A stretch of DNA of 64,000 nt from an uncultured Clostridia bacterium (GTDB lineage Bacteria; Bacillota; Clostridia; Lachnospirales; Anaerotignaceae), in NCBI GenBank assembly GCA_945868505.1, contig CAMBLO010000011.1:1-64000 (forward strand), given 5' to 3'. A program made the position numbers and the translations under genes. This document shows, piece after piece, positions 16,247-24,239 of the stretch (position 1 is its first letter; the number at the start of each line of letters is the position of its first letter). The notes under the pieces are model-generated. The model did not search any database. It was not told the DNA's origin and saw only the letters and a program-made list of their open reading frames with translations.

Positions 16247-17902
16247 ATGAAAACCAAAAGCAACATGAAAAACACATGGCTTGGTATGCTCTTTGTCGTT
16301 GTACTGGTAGCAACAGCCATGGCCACAACTGCTTTCGGTGGGGAAGCCGAAGCAGTGGAGTACACCAGCAATATGTATGCGACAGCATGGTCTCTGGTGC
16401 CTCCTCTGGTCGCAATCATTCTGGCACTGATTACAAAAGAGGTATATTCCTCTCTGTTCATCGGTATCGTAGTAGGCGGTCTGTTCTATGCGAACTTTGA
16501 CATTAAGCTGGCTTACCTGACCATCTTTACTGACGCGACTGACGGCGGCCTGCTGACCAATCTGTCCGACAGCGGCAATGTAGGTATCCTGATTTTCCTG
16601 GTTATTCTGGGTATCATGGTTGCCCTGATGAACAAGGCAGGCGGTTCCGCAGCTTATGGCCGTTGGGCAACAAAAGCCATCAAAACAAGAAAAGGCGCAC
16701 TGCTGTCCACATTCCTGCTGGGCGTTCTGGTATTCGTAGACGACTATTTCAACTGCCTGACAGTAGGTTCCGTTATGCGCCCTGTCACAGATACACATAA
16801 GGTTTCCAGAGCAAAACTGGCATACATCATTGACGCAACAGCTGCTCCCATCTGTATCATCGCGCCCATTTCTTCTTGGGCTGCCGCAGTTGCCGGCGTT
16901 GTTGAAGGCATGAATGGTCTGGAGCTGTTCATCAGAGCCATCCCCTATAACTTCTATGCCCTGCTGAGTATCGTAGCAATGCTGGCACTGACCATCACAA
17001 ATACAGACTTCGGTCCTATGCTGGAGCATGAAAGAAATGCACAGCTGAATAATGACCTCTATACCACAGATGCAAGACCCTTTGCCGGCGCAGATGCGGA
17101 AGCAGAGGTAGTTGGTAAGGGGAAAGTCATCGACCTGGTATTGCCTGTTATCGTGCTGATTGTTTCTTGTGTTATCGGCATGATCTATACCGGCGGCTTC
17201 TTTGAAGGCGAAACTTTTGTCAATTCTTTTGCAAACTGCGATTCTCCTACAGGTCTGATGCTTGGCTCTGTTGCAGCACTGATTATTACGTTCGTGCTGT
17301 ATATTCCTCGCCGTGTCCTGACCTTCCGTCAGTTCATGGACTGCCTGCCGGAAGGCTTCAAGGCGATGGTACCTGCGATCCTGATCCTGACTTTTGCATG
17401 GACATTGGGCGGTATTACCGGTCTTTTGGGTGCGGATGTATTCGTTGCCACTCTGCTGGAAGGCAGCACAGGCGTTGTACAGATACTGATTCCCGTAATT
17501 GTATTCTGCGTTGCAGTATTCCTGGCATTTTCTACAGGTACTTCCTGGGGGACATTCACAATTTTGTTGCCTATCGTTATTCCTATCATGGAACCTGGCA
17601 GTGAAATGCTCATAATTACAGCTGCGGCAACCATGGCCGGTGCCGTTTGCGGTGACCACTGCTCCCCTATTTCCGATACAACCATCATGGCATCCACAGG
17701 TGCTCAGTGTGACCACATCAACCATGTATCCACACAGCTGCCCTATGCCCTGACTGTTGCAGTGGTATCTGCTGTAAACTATGTATTGGCAGCACTGATC
17801 CAGAACTGGATCATCAACCTGCCTATCGCTATCATCTCCATGATCGTTGTGATTCTGGTGGTTCGTAAGATTTACGGTGCAAAAGAATTGCCCGCAGAAT
17901 AA
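16247..17902 (+). CDS. lysW: NhaC-family antiporter, probable lysine transporter LysW
   Basis: A 551-residue polytopic membrane protein of the NhaC Na+/H+ antiporter superfamily, with about a dozen hydrophobic segments and conserved FVDDYFNCLTVGSVMRPV and SFSTGTSWGTFTI-type loops near the ends of the two halves. The lysine riboswitch in its leader is the reason for calling it a lysine transporter: NhaC-type proteins under L-box control are the proposed LysW group. ATG 16247 follows AAAGGAG. It is monocistronic, with a terminator at 17920. Transport direction and coupling ion are not shown by sequence. Confidence 0.88.
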   Translation: MKTKSNMKNTWLGMLFVVVLVATAMATTAFGGEAEAVEYTSNMYATAWSLVPPLVAIILALITKEVYSSLFIGIVVGGLFYANFDIKLAYLTIFTDATDGGLLTNLSDSGNVGILIFLVILGIMVALMNKAGGSAAYGRWATKAIKTRKGALLSTFLLGVLVFVDDYFNCLTVGSVMRPVTDTHKVSRAKLAYIIDATAAPICIIAPISSWAAAVAGVVEGMNGLELFIRAIPYNFYALLSIVAMLALTITNTDFGPMLEHERNAQLNNDLYTTDARPFAGADAEAEVVGKGKVIDLVLPVIVLIVSCVIGMIYTGGFFEGETFVNSFANCDSPTGLMLGSVAALIITFVLYIPRRVLTFRQFMDCLPEGFKAMVPAILILTFAWTLGGITGLLGADVFVATLLEGSTGVVQILIPVIVFCVAVFLAFSTGTSWGTFTILLPIVIPIMEPGSEMLIITAAATMAGAVCGDHCSPISDTTIMASTGAQCDHINHVSTQLPYALTVAVVSAVNYVLAALIQNWIINLPIAIISMIVVILVVRKIYGAKELPAE

Positions 17903-17919
17903 AGAAAATACACAAAAAA

Positions 17920-17955
17920 TATCCCCGTGTCCCAAAAGGATACGGGGTTTTTGCG
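17920..17955 (+). terminator. Terminator of lysW
   Basis: CCCCGTGTCC pairs with GGATACGGGG, followed by TTTTTG. Confidence 0.88.
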
Positions 17956-17958
17956 TTT

Positions 17959-18101
17959 CTAAGTCATTTCATGGACAACAATAGGGATGTTCCGCTTTTT
18001 GCAGTTGTCGATGACAAATTTTGTTCCGTGAGATTTTCCTGTAAATATTCTTCCAAATTCCATATAGATAATCCTCTTGAACCAACTACCGCTACTTTCA
18101 T
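17959..18101 (-). pseudogene. Internally deleted SLOG/DUF2493-type gene remnant
   Basis: Reading the minus strand from ATG 18101 (GGGGG site upstream) gives MKVAVVGSRGL and NLEEYL, the typical start of DUF2493 proteins with a SLOG Rossmann fold. A few codons later the frame shifts and the sequence GTKFVIDNCKKRNIPIVVH follows to a TAG at 17959, which is the typical C-terminus of the same family. The whole middle (about 60-70 residues, including the GGAKG loop) is missing. Thus an intact gene lost its centre by deletion. The plus-strand reading frame across the same bases is only its shadow. Confidence 0.75.
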
Positions 18102-18132
18102 CAGCATCCCCCACATTCAGATAAGATATTTC

Positions 18133-18206
18133 AGATATACAGTATATCTATTTCAAACATTGTATCACATGATAAACATAAAATAAATACACAATATATC
18201 TATTGT
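18133..18206 (+). promoter_or_regulatory. Palindromic operators before the ribbon-helix-helix gene
   Basis: AGATATACAGTATATCT (18133-18149) is a perfect 17-base palindrome, and ACAATA-TATC-TATTGT (18191-18206) is a second one directly before the ribosome site. Both suit a small dimeric repressor and suggest autoregulation. Confidence 0.55.
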
Positions 18207-18217
18207 GGGGTGTTTTT

Positions 18218-18421
18218 ATGTCTATAAAAAGTGTATCTATTCGCATTGAAGAAGAAATGCTGGAAAAAATCGGCTATGTGGCGGATTATGAAGGTCGCTC
18301 CGTCAATAGCCATATTCTTGTCCTGATTCGGGAGAATATAAAAGCCTTTGAAAAGGAACATGGCAAAATTGAAGGCAGCATTGACCCTGATGTGAATGTA
18401 AAGCCAACACGGAAAAACTAA
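18218..18421 (+). CDS. Arc-like ribbon-helix-helix DNA-binding protein
   Basis: A 67-residue protein with a ribbon-helix-helix pattern: strand VSIRIEEEM, then two helices with the conserved turn (YEGRSVNSHILVLIRENIKAFEKEHG). Arc-type repressors bind operators as dimers of dimers. The start ATG 18218 comes after GTGGGG. Palindromes upstream suggest self-repression. It stands alone, bounded by a strong terminator; no partner toxin gene was seen next to it, so a toxin-antitoxin role is not supported. Confidence 0.8.
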   Translation: MSIKSVSIRIEEEMLEKIGYVADYEGRSVNSHILVLIRENIKAFEKEHGKIEGSIDPDVNVKPTRKN

Positions 18422-18468
18422 AAAATATAAAAACGGCTTGTCCTTAGAGGAGTCCCAATAAGAAACAG

Positions 18469-18520
18469 AAAACCGAAAGAAATCTTGAGTATAAAGATTT
18501 CTTTCGGTTTCTCATTTTTT
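18469..18520 (+). terminator. Strong terminator after the ribbon-helix-helix gene
   Basis: AACCGAAAGAAATC (18471-18484) pairs perfectly with GATTTCTTTCGGTT (18496-18509), followed by a T-rich run. Confidence 0.85.
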
Positions 18521-18555
18521 CAAAATGTTTTCTTATTTCGGGACATCCTCGCAGT

Positions 18556-18604
18556 GCGGCTTAAGAAATCAATGAAATCCATAAAGTATGTTTTCTTAAG
18601 CCGC
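18556..18604. repeat. Inverted repeat at the end of the anion permease gene
   Basis: GCGGCTTAAGAAA and TTTCTTAAGCCGC are 13-base perfect arms around a 23-base loop. It has no adjoining T-run on either strand, so it may be an mRNA 3'-end stabiliser or a remnant of an element end. Confidence 0.6.
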
Positions 18605-18636
18605 CACTACATTAGACAAGCCGTTTTTATATTCAT

Positions 18637-19764
18637 TCAGGAATAAATCATCAATCCGTTTAAGCAGAGGAGGACTGCCGCAAAGAATACGTTCATTTTT
18701 GTGAAATAGAGGAGATATTTTCCTTTTTTTGCCTTGGGCACCTGAGCAAAATATTTGTAGGAGATCAGGCTTGCCATGGAGGCGATGAGGGTACCCAGAC
18801 CGCCGATATTCACCCCTGCGATCAGCAGGTCGTAACGGTCGGTAAATTCGGAAAGCAGCACTGCCGCTGGCACGTTGCTGATGAACTGGCTGCTGCAGAA
18901 GGAGACCAGCACTTCTCTGCCCAAAAGCAGGCTTTGTAGGGCTTCCCATATCATGGGGATACGCCCCAGATTGCCGATGAGGATGAAGAAGAACACGAAG
19001 GTCAGCAGCAGGCAGTAGTCCAGTTTTTTCAAAACGCCATGCTGAAACAGCAGGAACCAGACCAAAATGACTGCCAATACCCAGAAATAAGGCATCAGGC
19101 GGAATACTGCCAGCAGGCACAGCCCAAAGAGGAAGGCGAGAATGCCGAGAAACGCTTTTTCCCGTGTGTCATAGGCAATGTGCCCTCTGGTTTCGGGAGG
19201 TGCAAGGGGCATCTGCTTCTGGTTCAGGCAGAAGAGCATCAGCAGCACAAAGGAAAACAGGGTCAAATGCAGAGTGGTGCCGAAAAACTGTCCCAGACTC
19301 ATGCCGGAAATGGTATAAAGATACAGATTTTGGGGATTGCCAACGGGGGTCAGCATACTGCCCAGATTGGCGGCGATGGTCTGCATGACGATAATGGGAA
19401 TCATGCGGTCTGTCAGGTTTGCCCTTTGGAGGAGCATGATGGTGAAGGGCACAAAAGTGATGAGGGCCACATCATTGGTCACCAGCATGGCGGAGAAGAA
19501 GCAGAGCATGACAAGGGTTGTCGTCAGCTGCCGCAGGTTTTTCGCCTTGGAGAGCAGCTCCGACGCAAAACGGTCGAACACGCCCATTTGCTGCAGCCCG
19601 CCCATGACTGCCATCAGGCAGAACAGCAGCGTCAGCACCCGTATATCGCAATAGCCTTTATATGCCGCATCCGGGGGGATGATGCAGGCGGAGATTACTG
19701 CCAACACCCCGGAAATGCAGAGGATGGTTTCTTTTTTAAAAAATGCAATCAATTTTTCTTTCAT
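18637..19764 (-). CDS. SLC13/ArsB-like anion permease
   Basis: Membrane protein of about 375 residues with roughly ten hydrophobic segments and the ion-transporter superfamily signatures TNDVALITFVPF, ANLGSMLTPVGNPQNLYLY and a mirrored SNVPAAVLLSEF near the C-terminus. These two repeated N-(A/P) loops are typical of CitMHS/ArsB/NhaD-type carriers for dicarboxylates, arsenite or other anions. I take ATG 19764; the upstream TTG extension has no ribosome site. Substrate unknown. It is divergent from an XRE-cupin regulator, which could control it. Confidence 0.8.
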   Translation of the reverse strand: MKEKLIAFFKKETILCISGVLAVISACIIPPDAAYKGYCDIRVLTLLFCLMAVMGGLQQMGVFDRFASELLSKAKNLRQLTTTLVMLCFFSAMLVTNDVALITFVPFTIMLLQRANLTDRMIPIIVMQTIAANLGSMLTPVGNPQNLYLYTISGMSLGQFFGTTLHLTLFSFVLLMLFCLNQKQMPLAPPETRGHIAYDTREKAFLGILAFLFGLCLLAVFRLMPYFWVLAVILVWFLLFQHGVLKKLDYCLLLTFVFFFILIGNLGRIPMIWEALQSLLLGREVLVSFCSSQFISNVPAAVLLSEFTDRYDLLIAGVNIGGLGTLIASMASLISYKYFAQVPKAKKGKYLLYFTKMNVFFAAVLLCLNGLMIYS

Positions 19765-19855
19765 TTTCGATTCATTTCTTTCCGGATTTCTTTTTTTCGA
19801 CTTCAACGCTGTCCATTATAAATCGGACGGGGCATACTTTCAAGGGTTCTTTTTC

Positions 19856-19884
19856 TTGCGGAAAGGGTAATATCGGGGTAAAAT
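19856..19884 (+). promoter_or_regulatory. Promoter of the XRE-cupin/nfo/ogt operon
   Basis: TTGCGG-N17-TAAAAT about 30 bases upstream of the first ribosome site. Confidence 0.55.
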
Positions 19885-19911
19885 AAATATGACGAGAAAG
19901 GAGGTTTCTCC

Positions 19912-20457
19912 ATGAATCTGAATGACATCATTGCCGTGAATTTAAAACGCCTGCGGGCGGAACGGGGATTGAGCCTGGGTAAGCTGGCAGAACTTTCCGG
20001 CGTCAGTAAGGTGATGCTGAGCCAGATTGAAAAGGGCGAATCCAGCCCCACCATCAATACCCTCTGGAAGATTGCCGCCGGTCTGCAGGTTTCCTATACG
20101 AAGCTCATCGATGAGCAGATGGAAGCACCCCTTATCATCCGCAAGGGGGAAAGTGCCTTGGTAGACCATGACGGTTATCGAGTGTATCACTACAGCACCG
20201 CCAACCCCGCCAGAGATTTTGAATTTTTCAACAGCGAACTGGACCCCGGTGGGGAATTTACTTCCGAAGGCCATGGGGTCAATACCCATGAATATGTATT
20301 GGTAACGAAAGGTGAAATGATTTTGCTTTATGGCGGGGAAGAATATATCCTGCAGGAAGGGGATTTCATCCATTTCGACTGCACCCAGCCCCATACCTAT
20401 CGCAACCGGGGCGAGGACATGACGGAATTTACCAATATCGTTTACTATATCGGATAA
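19912..20457 (+). CDS. XRE-family regulator with C-terminal cupin domain
   Basis: A 181-residue two-domain regulator. Residues 5-65 are an HTH of the lambda-repressor type (LRAERGLSLGKLAELSGVSKVMLSQIEKGESSP region), and residues ~100-181 are a small cupin barrel (HEYVLVTKGEMILLYGG, then EGDFIHFDCTQPHTYRN) that normally binds a small ligand. Members control transport, polyamine or amino-acid genes. The start follows AAAGGAGG. It is the first gene of an operon with endonuclease IV and a DNA alkyltransferase, an unusual combination that suggests a link to DNA damage, though the regulator may simply act on the divergent permease. Confidence 0.88.
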   Translation: MNLNDIIAVNLKRLRAERGLSLGKLAELSGVSKVMLSQIEKGESSPTINTLWKIAAGLQVSYTKLIDEQMEAPLIIRKGESALVDHDGYRVYHYSTANPARDFEFFNSELDPGGEFTSEGHGVNTHEYVLVTKGEMILLYGGEEYILQEGDFIHFDCTQPHTYRNRGEDMTEFTNIVYYIG

Positions 20458-20469
20458 GGAGGACAAGGA

Positions 20470-21306
20470 ATGTTCTATATTGGTTGTCATCTATCTGCAT
20501 CGAAGGGCTACCTTGCCATGGGGAAGGAAGCCGTAAAATTGGGGGCAAATGTGTTCCAGTTTTTCACCAGAAACCCCAGAGGTGGCTCTGTGAAAGCCTT
20601 GGACTTGGAGGATATTGAAAAATACAATGCCTTCCATGAAGAACACTGCTTCGGCACTCTGCTGGCCCATGCCCCCTATACCATGAACCCCTGCGCGGCG
20701 AAAGAGGATTTGCGGGAATTTGCCAGAAATACCATGAAGGAGGACTTGGCAAGGCTGGAACTTTTGCCTGATGTGATGTTTAATTTTCACCCGGGCAGCC
20801 ATGTGAAGCAGGGGACGGAAATGGCCATTCCCCTTATTGCCGATGCCTTGAACGATATCCTTTCCAACGGAGGAAAGACCCCCATCCTGCTGGAAACCAT
20901 GGCGGGCAAGGGCAGCGAGGTGGGCAGAAGCTTTGCAGAATTAAGAGCCATTATCGACAGAGTGGAGCAGAAGGAACGGCTGGGCGTTTGTCTGGATACC
21001 TGCCATGTATACGACGGCGGCTATGATATCGTTAATAATTTGGACGGCGTTTTGCAGGAATTTGATGAAATCATCGGTCTGGAACGGCTTCGTGCCATCC
21101 ATCTGAACGACAGCAAAAACCCCATGGGCAGCCATAAGGACAGACACGAAAAAATCGGCGAGGGCACCTTGGGTCTGGCGGGTGTGACGAACATCATCAA
21201 CCACCCCAAGCTGCTGCATCTGCCTTTCTATCTGGAAACGCCCAATGAAGCGGAGGGCTACGCCAGAGAGATTGCCTTGCTGAGAGAACTGAGAAAGAGT
21301 GAATAA
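20470..21306 (+). CDS. nfo: Endonuclease IV (apurinic/apyrimidinic endonuclease)
   Basis: A 278-residue zinc-dependent AP endonuclease that nicks DNA at abasic sites in base-excision repair. The family signatures are FFTRNPRG at the N-terminal barrel, NFHPGSH (zinc His), [26 protein letters not shown], and [22 protein letters not shown]. The TIM-barrel length is normal. It starts 12 bases after the regulator and 2 bases before ogt, so the three genes are co-transcribed. Confidence 0.96.
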   Translation: MFYIGCHLSASKGYLAMGKEAVKLGANVFQFFTRNPRGGSVKALDLEDIEKYNAFHEEHCFGTLLAHAPYTMNPCAAKEDLREFARNTMKEDLARLELLPDVMFNFHPGSHVKQGTEMAIPLIADALNDILSNGGKTPILLETMAGKGSEVGRSFAELRAIIDRVEQKERLGVCLDTCHVYDGGYDIVNNLDGVLQEFDEIIGLERLRAIHLNDSKNPMGSHKDRHEKIGEGTLGLAGVTNIINHPKLLHLPFYLETPNEAEGYAREIALLRELRKSE

Positions 21307-21308
21307 TT

Positions 21309-21776
21309 ATGGAAAAGATATTCTTCTATGAAAATACCCCTGTGGGGAACCTTTGCATCGGGGAAAAGGACGGCGCCATTACCCGTGTTTCATGGAACCA
21401 AATCCCAACAGATGCAGTGGAGGAGGAAACGGAGCTTATCAAAAAATGCAAACAGGAACTGGATGAATTTTTCCGAGGGGAAAGAACAACCTTTGACCTG
21501 CCCCTTGCCCCCGAAGGAACGGCTTTCCAGAAAAAGGTCTGGGGGGCTTTGCAGGAGATTCCTTACGGCGAAACAAGAACCTATAAGGATATCGCCATTG
21601 CCGTGGGAAGCCCCGAGGGCTTTCGGGCGGTGGGGATGGCGAACAATAAAAACCCCATTGCCATTTTGATTCCCTGCCATCGGGTCATCGGCTCTGATGG
21701 GAAGCTGGTGGGCTATGCCGCAGGGATGGAGATGAAAACATCTCTGCTGACATTGGAACAGCAGGAACGTTCTTGA
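21309..21776 (+). CDS. ogt: Methylated-DNA-protein-cysteine methyltransferase
   Basis: A 155-residue suicide repair protein that removes alkyl groups from O6-alkylguanine. The acceptor Cys123 is in IPCHRVIGSDGKL, and the GFRAVGMANNKNP helix and the C-terminal GYAAGMEMKTSLL are typical. It begins 2 bases after nfo. The -35 element of a downstream promoter overlaps its stop codon. Confidence 0.95.
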   Translation: MEKIFFYENTPVGNLCIGEKDGAITRVSWNQIPTDAVEEETELIKKCKQELDEFFRGERTTFDLPLAPEGTAFQKKVWGALQEIPYGETRTYKDIAIAVGSPEGFRAVGMANNKNPIAILIPCHRVIGSDGKLVGYAAGMEMKTSLLTLEQQERS

Positions 21777-21876
21777 CATTGGGCGGGAATGATTGTAATA
21801 TAATAGTACCGAAGAAAGTCTAAAAAGGCATGGAAAACAAAATGAAACCCCGCATGTGGCCGCATGCGGGGTTTCG
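21773..21876 (+). promoter_or_regulatory. Promoter and short transcript convergent with a tiny membrane-peptide gene
   Basis: TTGACA (21773-21778), 17 bases, TAATAT (21796-21801) directs a short RNA that would reach the hairpin at 21845-21874, facing the tiny gene on the other strand. This looks like an antisense (antitoxin-like) RNA. Expression is inferred. Confidence 0.5.
21845..21874. terminator. Terminator hairpin between antisense RNA and tiny gene
   Basis: AAACCCCGCATG and CATGCGGGGTTT form a perfect 12-bp stem with a 6-base loop. The minus strand continues TTTCATTTTGTTTT, so it ends the tiny-gene mRNA; the plus side is weaker. Confidence 0.78.
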
Positions 21877-21883
21877 CTTTAGG

Positions 21884-21973
21884 TTAGCTGTCTTTATGCT
21901 TTCGGTCTAACCATTTGCATATGTAATAGCCGATTACACTTGCCATGACCGAAAGGAGAAAATCAAATAGCAT
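21884..21973 (-). CDS. Tiny membrane peptide, possible type I toxin
   Basis: A 29-codon gene: ATG 21973, stop at 21884, preceded by an excellent AAGGAGGTG site. The peptide is one hydrophobic helix (FLLSVMASVIGYYIC) followed by a charged tail (KWLDRKHKDS). Such a layout, the TATAAT about 40 bases upstream and the convergent promoter at 21773 fit a type I toxin with antisense RNA, but no named family can be assigned with certainty. It could also be a harmless small membrane protein. It is too short for routine gene callers. Confidence 0.62.
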   Translation of the reverse strand: MLFDFLLSVMASVIGYYICKWLDRKHKDS

Positions 21974-22027
21974 GGAAAACACCTCCTTCCTGCTGGAAAG
22001 AGTCGACAGCAATGCTATTATACAGGA

Positions 22028-22055
22028 AAAAGCACCCGTTGGGAACGGGTGCTTT
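22028..22055 (-). terminator. Terminator of the minus-strand XRE gene
   Basis: AAAGCACCCGTT-GGG-AACGGGTGCTTT is a perfect 12-bp stem with TTTTTCC after it on the minus strand. Confidence 0.85.
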
Positions 22056-22069
22056 GTGTTTTATGGGAA

Positions 22070-22303
22070 TCAATCATCGAATTTGAGGATTTTATAGGGC
22101 GGGATATCCAGTGCTTTTGCGATACGAAAGAGGGTATCGAAGGAAAAGGATTTATAGGTATTGGGTGCTTCGATTTGCCCGATGAAACTAGCACCCAGCC
22201 CAGCTTTTTCGGCAAGCTGCTCCTGAGAAAGGTTCTTCAATTTTCGATAATAGGCTATTTTTAAACCCATCTTAATATAGTTATCTTTGAATTCCGCTTT
22301 CAT
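22070..22303 (-). CDS. Small XRE-family regulator
   Basis: A 77-residue single HTH domain (RKLKNLSQEQLAEKAGLG, then QIEAPNTYKSFSFDTLFRIAKAL). AAAGGATG precedes ATG 22303. It is divergent from a second XRE gene at 22476, with ATCAATAT-type repeats in the shared gap. No adjacent effector gene points to its target. Confidence 0.85.
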   Translation of the reverse strand: MKAEFKDNYIKMGLKIAYYRKLKNLSQEQLAEKAGLGASFIGQIEAPNTYKSFSFDTLFRIAKALDIPPYKILKFDD

Positions 22304-22323
22304 GCCATCATCCTTTCTTATAT

Positions 22324-22437
22324 ATCAGTATATTGATTTTTAGAAAGGTTTATTATTCTCTGTTGGCATCAATATATTCTCAAATGGTGAAAGATTATTG
22401 GCTATAAGTGAATAAAAATATTGATTTTGAAATGAAT
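22324..22437. promoter_or_regulatory. Repeated operator-like sites between two XRE genes
   Basis: ATCAGTATATTGAT (22324-22337), ATCAATATATT (from 22368) and ATATTGAT (from 22428) repeat one short motif in both orientations in the 172-base divergent gap. Such spaced copies fit binding by one or both XRE proteins. Confidence 0.5.
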
Positions 22438-22475
22438 TTGGTTTAGAATGAAAAAAGAGAGAGGGGGCATACAAT

Positions 22476-22742
22476 ATGTCTGATTTTGCGAAAAACCTAC
22501 GTTTGTTACGATTACAGCGAAAGCTGACGCAGGAAAAACTGGGGTGTGTTCTTCATTATGGCAGCACTGCCATTGCCAACTACGAAAGCGGACGAAACGA
22601 ACCCTCCTTAGATGATCTCATTCGCTTGGCGGATTTCTTTGATGTTTCCACTGATGAGCTTTTGGGAAGAGAGTGGTCTCGGTGGAACGGGGGCGTTCGA
22701 GGCCAATTCTTCCTTTTGGATACAGAAGAAAGAAAATTTTGA
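22476..22742 (+). CDS. XRE-family regulator
   Basis: An 88-residue protein: HTH domain in residues 5-60 (RLQRKLTQEKLGCVLHYGS, NYESGRNEPSLDDLIRLADFF, VSTDELLG), then a short low-complexity tail without a recognisable domain. GAGAGAGGGGG precedes the ATG. Divergent from the smaller XRE gene; target unknown. Confidence 0.85.
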   Translation: MSDFAKNLRLLRLQRKLTQEKLGCVLHYGSTAIANYESGRNEPSLDDLIRLADFFDVSTDELLGREWSRWNGGVRGQFFLLDTEERKF

Positions 22743-22801
22743 AATGGATGGTATTTTTTCGTAAAGCATCTTCATTTCCTTGGGAATGGCGGTGTTTTTT
22801 C

Positions 22802-22830
22802 TTTTCAAATGGGAAAAAAATTGGTATAGT
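22802..22830 (+). promoter_or_regulatory. Probable promoter of deoD
   Basis: TTTTCA-N17-TATAGT, about 50 bases upstream of the deoD start. Confidence 0.5.
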
Positions 22831-22883
22831 GATATTATGGAAACTATGACGATTCTTTTTTTCTATAAAGGAGGTAATACACT

Positions 22884-23606
22884 ATGGCAACACCTCATAT
22901 CAACGCAAAAGACAACGATTTTGCAAAAACCGTCCTGATGCCCGGTGACCCTCTCCGTGCAAAATTCATTGCGGAGACATTTTTAGAAAATCCCGTGCAG
23001 GTAAACAGCGTTCGTGGTATTTTGGGCTACACAGGCACATACAAAGGCACAAGGGTTTCTGTTATGGCCAGCGGCATGGGCTGTCCTTCTATCGGTATTT
23101 ACAGTTATGAGTTGTTTTCCTTTTATGGTGTGGAAAATATCATCCGTGTGGGCTCCGCAGGGGCGATTAGTGAAAAGCTGAAGCTGCGGGATATTGTGGC
23201 GGGCATTGGCTCCAACACCAATTCCAATTTTGCGGCGCAGTATAAAATGCCTGGCACATTGGCACCTACTGCGGATTATACCCTCCTTTCCACAGCAGTG
23301 GAGGCGGCAAAAGAACAGGGCATCGACATGAAGGTGGGCAATCTCCTTTGTTCCGATAATTTCTATGACGATGGCGGTATGGAAGAGACTCTCAAGTGGG
23401 GAGAAATGGGCACGCTGGCTGTGGAAATGGAATCGACAGCCCTTTACCTGACGGCGGCAAGGCTGAATAAGCGGGCTCTGTGCCTGGTGACTATTTCCGA
23501 CCATTTGGTGACGGGGGAAACCACAACGGCAGAAGAACGCCAGAACACCTTCACCCAGATGATGGAAATTGCATTGGCGACAGCTATCAAAATGGACAAG
23601 AAATAA
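22884..23606 (+). CDS. deoD: Purine-nucleoside phosphorylase DeoD
   Basis: A 240-residue hexameric-type phosphorylase cleaving purine (deoxy)nucleosides with phosphate to base and pentose-1-phosphate for salvage. Signatures: MPGDPLRAKFIAE, the SVMASGMGCPSIGIYSYEL phosphate-site region, IRVGSAGAI, the nucleoside-site VEMESTALY, and SDHLVTGE with the catalytic Asp. Length matches DeoD. AAGGAGG precedes the ATG. Monocistronic with a strong terminator. Confidence 0.96.
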   Translation: MATPHINAKDNDFAKTVLMPGDPLRAKFIAETFLENPVQVNSVRGILGYTGTYKGTRVSVMASGMGCPSIGIYSYELFSFYGVENIIRVGSAGAISEKLKLRDIVAGIGSNTNSNFAAQYKMPGTLAPTADYTLLSTAVEAAKEQGIDMKVGNLLCSDNFYDDGGMEETLKWGEMGTLAVEMESTALYLTAARLNKRALCLVTISDHLVTGETTTAEERQNTFTQMMEIALATAIKMDKK

Positions 23607-23618
23607 ACAGATTCCGCG

Positions 23619-23646
23619 AAAAAGCCCCTCGATTGAGGGGCTTTCA
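23619..23646 (+). terminator. Terminator of deoD
   Basis: AAAGCCCCTC-GATT-GAGGGGCTTT, possibly serving the convergent rubrerythrin gene as well. Confidence 0.88.
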
Positions 23647-23660
23647 TAAATTTGGAGAAA

Positions 23661-24209
23661 TTATTCGTAATATTCAACAAATTCAAAAGAACCAATGGCA
23701 TGACATACATCGCATACATCAACGGGGTTTTCAAATATAGCACCGCAGAACTGGCAGCGATAACCGGTCTTTTTCTGCTTGGGTGCTTCTTTTACTGGCG
23801 CGGCTGCATTGTTTGCCTTGCTCAGTTCTGCCATCAATGTCATGAAACGATTTTCATGGGTACGTTCAATGGCAGCAACCTTTTCAAACTGGGCAGCGAT
23901 TTCCTCAAAGCCTTCTGCCCGTGCCACTTCCGCAAAGGAGGGATACATATTTTTCCACTCCTCATATTCCCCCTGCGCTGCTTTAATCAGACAGGAATTT
24001 GTATTTTTGGGCATTCCGTTGATTAGTTCAAACCAGAATTTAGCGTGCATCATTTCATTGATTGCCATCTGTTCAAAAGCTGCGGCAACGTTCTCGTTTC
24101 CGTTGTCTCTTGCAATCTGGGCAAAATAGGTGTATTTATTGCGGGCAATAGATTCACCGGCAAGAGCCTTCTGGAGATTTTGTGCTGTTTGAGTGTTTTT
24201 CAGATCCAT
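23661..24209 (-). CDS. Second rubrerythrin
   Basis: A 182-residue paralogue of the protein at 8946. The diiron four-helix domain shows ALAGESIARNKYTYF, the MHAKFWFE segment, FAEVARAEGFEEIA and AIERTHENRF; after a linker rich in Ala and Lys (~residues 132-146) comes a rubredoxin-like domain with CQFCGAIF and CDVCHAI. Peroxide reduction is expected. The linker is longer and the sequence clearly diverged from the first copy. It has its own promoter and Fur-like box, so both copies may share regulation. Confidence 0.94.
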   Translation of the reverse strand: MDLKNTQTAQNLQKALAGESIARNKYTYFAQIARDNGNENVAAAFEQMAINEMMHAKFWFELINGMPKNTNSCLIKAAQGEYEEWKNMYPSFAEVARAEGFEEIAAQFEKVAAIERTHENRFMTLMAELSKANNAAAPVKEAPKQKKTGYRCQFCGAIFENPVDVCDVCHAIGSFEFVEYYE

Positions 24210-24239
24210 AAAATCGCCTCTTTCATAATCATTTACAGT

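Noticed and set aside
16217..17935. Long minus-strand open frame opposite lysW
   Set aside because: Composition is Cys/Gln/His-rich and unlike any protein; it is a shadow of a GC-biased membrane protein gene.
17971..18186. 71-codon plus-strand open frame
   Set aside because: It is opposite the SLOG-family remnant, which explains the bases better.
18218..18421. Antitoxin of a type II toxin-antitoxin pair
   Set aside because: No adjacent toxin-like gene; terminator follows directly.
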